Shown: one piece after another, positions 58,338-64,000 of the stretch
How the letters are laid out: each line of letters starts with the position of its first letter
Position numbering within the stretch: position 1 is the first letter of the stretch
NCBI GenBank assembly: GCA_963971305.1
Contig: OZ020307.1
Span: 64,849,702 to 64,913,701, forward strand
DNA length: 64,000 nucleotides
From: Arcuatula senhousia
Lineage: Eukaryota; Mollusca; Bivalvia; Mytilida; Mytilidae
Direction of reading: 5' to 3'
Notes under the pieces: generated by a model
Database searches by the model: none
The model's input: the letters and a program-made list of their open reading frames with translations, nothing else
What the model was told of the DNA's origin: nothing
Made by a program: the position numbers and the translations under genes

Positions 58338-58459
58338 TAATAATAATAATAGGCCGACGAAATACAATAAGGTCTTCCCTTTGGAAAGGGAAAGACCTTA
58401 ATAATAATAGGCCTAACGAATACAATAAGGTCTTTCCTACGGAAGGAAAGACCTTAATA
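58338..58459 (+). repeat. Two short stem-loop units (H units)
   Basis: The apices CCCTTTGGAAAGGG and CCTACGGAAGG have the same order of types as at 47096-47250, suggesting that the H units and following B module moved together. Confidence 0.85.
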
Positions 58460-58465
58460 ATATTA

Positions 58466-59320
58466 TTAAACGGCTGATTGTTCATAGAACAATCAAGAGA
58501 ACGGTCTTTCCCCCGTTAAGAGCCTCATTGCTGGCATTTGTTTGTTTGTTTGTTTTGTTTTTGCTGGTTTAAAAAAAAAAAAAAAAGGGGGGGGGGGTAT
58601 TTCATACATGTATGTTATTGCCATACATGAATCTGAAAAGATGGGGGCGGGGACATTTAAGTTTTTTTCTTTTGTGGTTTTTTTTTTTTTTTTTATTTTG
58701 GTTTTGTTTTGTTTTGTTTTGTTTTATTTGTTTTGTTTCATTTTGTTTATTTCTTTTGTTTTCTTGTTTTAAACAAACAACAATCAGTAAATCGCCATGG
58801 AAAACGGGGGGGGGGGGGGGGGGGGGGGGGGGTGGCGAGCGGGGACGAGTGATTTTATTTTATTCATTCAAATCTAGGTGGCGACATCACTTTGTTGATC
58901 TGGGTTTCCTTGGTGTCACGCGCTTGACGTAATTTTTGAATGACTTTACGGCTTAGTTTTTAGATTTCTCAGTACAGCGGTAGACTTTGCAGGGTGCAGA
59001 CCTATATTGATTTTCCATTCTCTCAACGTATACAGTTAGAATACATGAACGTCACGGATGAGCAAGTTTATAATTGGAATGTGCCTGTTATAGAAATGAC
59101 ACGGGAATCTTTTGACAATAGTTTACAACATTTGATGACAGGCAAAAATAATGACATAATTAGTTCATTTTGGATTATTTTAAATAGTTAAGGACGAATT
59201 TAGTGAGAACATTCAATTTTCGAAACAGGAATAACGTTGAATAGTGAAATTTGGAGGAAATTCGTCAGGAATTTGTGTGTTTTACGGGACTGCAGAAAAC
59301 TTTAATTTTGAAAAACTCAT
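58466..59320 (+). mobile_element. Module B2, 5' part (interrupted)
   Basis: Nearly identical to B1 from the head GATTGTTC ATA GAACAATC to GAAAAACTCAT, except for run lengths (27 G at 58806-58832 against 9 in B1). It resumes at 61435 after the insertion. Confidence 0.7.
58994..59191 (+). CDS. Small open frame in module B2, unknown product
   Basis: A 65-codon frame identical in sequence to the one in module B1. Not recognised; see the B1 entry for the reasoning and doubts. Confidence 0.25.
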   Translation: MQTYIDFPFSQRIQLEYMNVTDEQVYNWNVPVIEMTRESFDNSLQHLMTGKNNDIISSFWIILNS

Positions 59321-59363
59321 AATGAGTTTTTCAAAATTAAAGTTTTCTGCAGTCCCGTAAAAC
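59279..59363. repeat. Perfect 42-bp inverted repeat with 1-bp spacer
   Basis: The arm GTTTTACGGGACTGCAGAAA...AAAACTCAT (59279-59320) is followed by one A and its exact reverse complement (59322-59363). The left arm belongs to module B2; the right arm is the first part of the insertion. Confidence 0.95.
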
Positions 59364-61434
59364 GATGCCATACACAGTTTCGTATAAAATACTAGTGGTG
59401 GTAGCCTAATAAATTGACCAATGAGTGGAGGGAATCCTGTCTATTTTTATACCGGAAGTAAGAATGACCATTTATTTTGCACTCTTGTGATTGTTTACAT
59501 GCTCCTCTGCATAGAAAACTTTAAGTCAGGTCTGCTTTTGCAAAATAAAGTATTTTTATGTTGATATTTGTATGAAGGGGGATAACTACAAAAAGGACAA
59601 TTTTTTCCATGTGACAAACTGCCACTATTTATGCAAACAAAAATATTTCTGAAAAATGCAACATAATGTACCCCAATATTTTCACAGTTAAAACTATGAG
59701 ACATGCTCTTTTAGATATTCTGTGTTCAGGTTTTGGCATATTTATAGAAATGATCAAATTCAGGTCTTAAAAATGAGATTGCACCTGTAGATTTTTCATT
59801 AAAATACACCCCTCTTTGTCAGATTTTGGCACTTTTTAAAACAATTTCTGTGTTAAATATCTTTATAAGATCAAGAACACCAGAAAGAGTGAAGTTTTAT
59901 CTTTTTATTGATATATAAATGTTCATAGTACAAGTGATAGCCAGATTTTCTTCATTGAATGGAAGTGACATTGCTTTTGTCTGATGACGTCATTTTGAAT
60001 AACTATGTCTTGCACCCTTTAAAAGCAAATATTGAAATTTGATATGCTTTATCAAGCCCAGCACACTTCATTTTAGTGTTGCATTCAATTGTGAATTTGT
60101 TTATACACACAATACCAATGTAATGGTCCATTCATGACTTCCTGAGATTAATATTTTATGCAAAAACACCATAGCAACCAATTAAGTTTGCAAGGTCAGT
60201 GTGCTTTTTGTGACGTCATTTGTGACGTTTTGTTGTTTTTCGCCTTCTTATTGTGAAGTCATGCAATTTCGAAACCAAATGTAGTACATGAAATTGGAAA
60301 ATATCAACTGGCTCGGTGTAAAATTATTTTTCATATTCATACATTATAACAAAGTTTATTTGAAAGCTAAATATAAATGTTCTTTAGATACAAATATATG
60401 TCTTCTGTTCCAACTGTTACTTAAAAGATTCAGGTATGGCCATATTATAGGAAAATCAGAGAGTAAAACCAAAAATTTACCTAAAGGAAAGAAGGATTTA
60501 CCATAATATTGCAATAAAAGTACTGCAAAAATGATGAAAATAATGTAAAAGTATAGGAACACCATTGTAAAGTGCAAAAATCAAAGAATCTGGTTAAAGG
60601 AAACCAACATAGGCAAAAAGGGCCAAAAAACTATTGCAAGGTCTTGTATGAGAATCGCAATGTTTTCACTATTTTTAAAGCGAACGACAAAAATAAGGTA
60701 CCATTTTATTCGCAATTAAATATCGAACAAGAAAAAATAAGGAAAAGGTATATATTTTACAATTTATTTGTCTTAAACGATGCCATACACAGTTTCGTAT
60801 AAAATACTAGTGGTGGTAGCCTAATAAATTGACCAATGAGTGGAGGGAATCCTGTCTATTTTTATACCGGAAGTAAGAATGACCATTTATTTTGCACTCT
60901 TGTGATTGTTTACATGCTCCTCTGCATAGAAAACTTTAAGTCAGGTCTGCTTTTGCAAAATAAAGTATTTTTATGTTGATATTTGTATGAAGGGGGATAA
61001 CTACAAAAAGGACAATTTTTTCCATGTGACAAACTGCCACTATTTATGCAAACAAAAATATTTCTGAAAAATGCAACATAATGTACCCCAATATTTTCAC
61101 AGTTAAAACTATGAGACATGCTCTTTTAGATATTCTGTGTTCAGGTTTTGGCATATTTATAGAAATGATCAAATTCAGGTCTTAAAAATGAGATTGCACC
61201 TGTAGATTTTTCATTAAAATACACCCCTCTTTGTCAGATTTTGGCACTTTTTAAAACAATTTCTGTGTTAAATATCTTTATAAGATCAAGAACACCAGAA
61301 AGAGTGAAGTTTTATCTTTTTATTGATATATAAATGTTCATAGTACAAGTGATAGCCAGATTTTCTTCATTGAATGGAAGTGACATTGCTTTTGTCTGAT
61401 GACGTCATTTTGAATAACTATGTCTTGCACCCTT
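59321..61434. mobile_element. Insertion in module B2 with 654-bp terminal direct repeats
   Basis: Comparison with B1 (AACTCATTAACCAGAGG at about 48100) shows that everything from 59321 to 61434 is inserted. It consists of an inverted copy of 42 bp of adjacent B2 sequence, a 654-bp repeat (59366-60019), a 761-bp middle (60020-60780) and a second, apparently identical 654-bp repeat (60781-61434). The direct repeats suggest LTRs or a tandem duplication. They start TGCC but end CCCTT, without the usual CA, and no gag/pol is seen in the middle. Confidence 0.7.
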
Positions 61435-62169
61435 AACCAGAGGACATTTTTGTAAACGGGGACTTTTAGTGCATACATTTGGCTAGGATATCAGCTAGTT
61501 TTGACAGCATTTTGGCACTTCCGGTGCATTTGACAAAAGTACAAAGAGGGGTCAAGTTACGTTTTTTGAAATTTCGAAAAAATAGAAAAAAAATTTGTAT
61601 AAAAACAAATAATGCAACCCGGCTGGAATGTTTGACAGATTTCAGTCGGGCACATTTTTACGGAGAGGGGGCACCAAAAATTTCCACACGGAAAAGTTTA
61701 TTTTTGGCTAAATTAGCGATTTTTGAGTAAAAACCAGAAAGGGGCGTAACTTCAAAACGGGGCCAGGTACAGACTTTATTTTTAGCTACAACTCGAGAGC
61801 TCATTATTCTCAGCAACTGTGCAAAATTTCATCAAAATCGGACAACATTGACATTTTGCGCCAAGTTTGCGCCATACGCGCGCAACCAGGAAGTAAATTA
61901 CAGCATTGTTTTTGCATGATAAATCATCACCAGGATGTAAGCTACCATTTTCACTAAACAGAATCTTGATAACTATTACCGTTTCTGAGCTCACCTGATA
62001 ACAAGGGTAAACAGCGTTTTGCGCTATTGCGCCGAAACTAAAAGGAGTTGGCGCTCACAGGCATACTCATTTCTATTCCTGGCAGTGCTGAATAAGTGTG
62101 CCAAATTTCATTAAGATCGGTCAAGAAACTTTTTGCTCACGAGCGGCAGAAAAAAAAAAGAATAATAAT
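61435..62169 (+). mobile_element. Module B2, 3' part
   Basis: Continues AACCAGAGGACATTTTTGTA as in B1 and ends with the A-type tail CACGAGCGGCAG, an A-run and AATAATAATT. Confidence 0.7.
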
Positions 62170-63585
62170 TAAACGATCCAGTTGTTCAAAGAACAACCGA
62201 AATAGGTCTTTCCACCAGTCCAGGTGACTATTTCCGCCATTTTCTCAGAGTCTTAAAGGATGTTGTGTCATGTACATGTATGTATGTCTTGTCCGTCCGT
62301 CCGTCCGTATTTTTTTTTTTTATTTTTTATGGGGTATTTTTGAACTTTCGTTTTGTTTGAACTTTTGGTGATTTTTTTTGTTTCTTTTACATGACAAACA
62401 ATTTTTGAGGGGGGGGGGGGCTATTTCATACATGTAAGTTATCGCGCATACATGTAAGTACAAAAATTGGGGGGGGGGCTTAAGTTTTTAGTTTATTTTC
62501 TTTGTTACTATATATAGCGACACTTTGTTGATCTAGGTATCCTTGGTGTCGCGCGCTTTGACGTCATTTTTGAATGACTTTACGACTTAGTTTTTAGATT
62601 TCTCAGTACAGCGGTAGACTTTGCAGGGTTAGGACCTATATTGATTTTCCATTCTTTCAACGTATACAGTTAGAATACATGAACGTCACGGATGAGCAAG
62701 TTTTTAATTGGAATGTGCCTGTTACAGAAATGACACGGGAATCTTTTGACAATAGTTTACAACATTTGATGACAGGCAAAAATAGTGACATAATTAGTTC
62801 ATTTTGGATTATTTTAAATAGTTAAGGACGAATTTAGTGAAAACATTCAATTTTCGAAACAGGAATAACGTTGAATAGTGAAATTTGGAGGAAATTCGTC
62901 AGGAATTTGTGTGTTTTACGGGACTGCAGAAAACTTTAATTTTGAAAAACTCATTAACCAGAGGACATTTTTGTAAACAAGGACTTTTAGTGCATACATT
63001 TGGCTAGGATATCAGCTAGTTTTGACAGCATTTTGGCACTTCCGGTGCATTTGACAAAAGTACAAAGTGGGGTCAAGTTACGTTTTTTGAAATTTCGAAA
63101 AAATAGAAAGAAAATTTGTATAAAAAAAAATAAGGCGACCCGGCTGGAATGTTTGACAGATTTCAGTCGGGCACATTTTTACGGAGAGGGGGCACCAAAA
63201 ATTTCCGCACGGAAAAGTTTATTTTTGGCTAAATTAGCGATTTTTGAGTAAAAACCAGAAAGGGGCGTAACTTCAAAACGGGGCCAGGTACAGACTTTAT
63301 TTTTAGCTACAACGCGAGAGCTTATTATTCTCAGCAACTGTGCAAAATTTCAGCTCGATTGGTTGAAAAACTTGGTAGTTTATCTGCGCACAACATTTCA
63401 TAAAAAAAAGCCCGCGGGGGCATATCTCAAAAACTATGCTAGGTACACACTTCCAGGGTGAGCTGTGCTTGTTTCTAACGTAGTGCTAGCAGTGTACCAA
63501 GTTTCAGGTCATTCCGTTCAGAAATGGCGAAACCATTACTTTTTTCAAGTCTAAGTGTTGTTCGAGAAGAATTGGAATAAGAATA
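62170..63585 (+). mobile_element. Module D1 of hairpin-headed concatemer
   Basis: The head stem-loop is GTTGTTC AAA GAACAAC, then GAAATAGGTCTTTCC. The 5' part is like C (GTCCGTCCGTCC, two G-runs, ACTATATATAGCG), the middle is like B (including the small-frame region), and the tail is C-type (AAGCCCGCGGGGGCATA, GAATTGGAATAAGAATATT). It has a TATA-like element near 62509 and a perfect CRE-like TGACGTCA at 62559-62566. Confidence 0.65.
62679..62825 (+). CDS. Small open frame in module D1, homologous to the B-module frame
   Basis: Forty-eight codons starting MNVTDEQVFNWNVPVTEMTR, with Y to F, I to T and N to S changes relative to B1. All three differences are replacements, which argues against purifying selection even though the frame stayed open. 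Confidence 0.2.
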   Translation: MNVTDEQVFNWNVPVTEMTRESFDNSLQHLMTGKNSDIISSFWIILNS

Positions 63586-64000
63586 TTAAACGATCCAGTT
63601 GTTCAAAGAACAACCGAAATAGGTCTTTCCACCAGTCCAGGTGACTATTTCCGCCATTTTCTCAGAGTCTTAAAGGATGTTGTGTCATGTACATGTATGT
63701 ATGTCTTGTCCGTCCGTCCGTCCGTCCGTATTTTTTTTTTTTATTTTTTATGGGGTATTTTTGAACTTTCGTTTTGTTTGAACTTTTGGTGATTTTTTTT
63801 GTTTCTTTTACATGACAAACAATTTTTGAGGGGGGGGCTATTTCATACATGTAAGTTATCGCGCATACATGTAAGTACAAAAATTGGGGGGGGGGGGCTT
63901 AAGTTTTTAGTTTATTTTCTTTGTTACTATATATAGCGACACTTTGTTGATCTAGGTATCCTTGGTGTCGCGCGCTTTGACGTCATTTTTGAATGACTTT
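63586..64000 (+). mobile_element. Module D2 of hairpin-headed concatemer, cut by window end
   Basis: Head GTTGTTC AAA GAACAAC and the same 5' part as D1 up to TGACGTCA (63978-63985). The rest lies outside the window. Confidence 0.65.

Noticed and set aside
60288..60802. Two lysine-rich frames in the middle of the 59321-61434 insertion as gag/pol remnants
   Set aside because: No zinc knuckle, protease, RT or integrase motif is visible, and the frames are short and AT-driven.

Overview
This is a 64-kb piece of an animal nuclear genome, most likely a bivalve mollusc and plausibly a mussel. The evidence is AT-rich sequence, small exons in long repeat-filled introns, (GGAC)n and (GACGAC)n-bearing bivalve-type elements with core repeats of about 160 bp, and a repeat family starting with a GAGCACCTGAGTTC-like motif that I associate with mussels from memory. 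There are no operons and no prokaryotic features.

Two protein-coding genes are supported, and they are divergently transcribed. On the minus strand, 18 exons of a CLEC16A/ema/GOP-1 orthologue run from the start codon at 39885 down to 12442. All splice phases agree and give about 621 codons; the C-terminal part was not found and probably lies left of position 1. On the plus strand, five exons (41238-45161) encode an L-threonine aldolase up to its PLP-binding lysine; the last exons were not found and probably lie beyond 64000. The start codons are 1.35 kb apart, and about 0.88 kb of that is a hAT-like TIR element with an 8-bp target duplication.

Layout: 1-2067 is a broken non-LTR retrotransposon. 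2340-3420 is a core-repeat element. 5486-9985 is a TIR element with two copies of a hairpin-ended element nested in it. 12442-39885 is CLEC16A, whose introns carry large minisatellites. 40295-41173 is the hAT-like insertion. 41238-45161 is threonine aldolase. 45228-64000 is a dense head-to-tail concatemer of hairpin-headed repeat modules, probably inside the next threonine aldolase intron.

The most striking signal is that five tandem arrays in the two genes are each built from a unit spanning an exon/intron junction: about 65 copies of 44 bp at the exon 15 donor, 50 copies of exactly 131 bp at the exon 8 donor, 16 copies of exactly 156 bp at the exon 7 acceptor, three copies at the exon 13 acceptor, and four copies of 40 bp at the acceptor of threonine aldolase exon 5. 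In the 131-bp array the variation inside the exon-derived part is nearly all silent. The 44-bp array shows no such constraint. The second striking signal is the right-hand concatemer, whose modules are separated by short stem-loop units with covarying stems.
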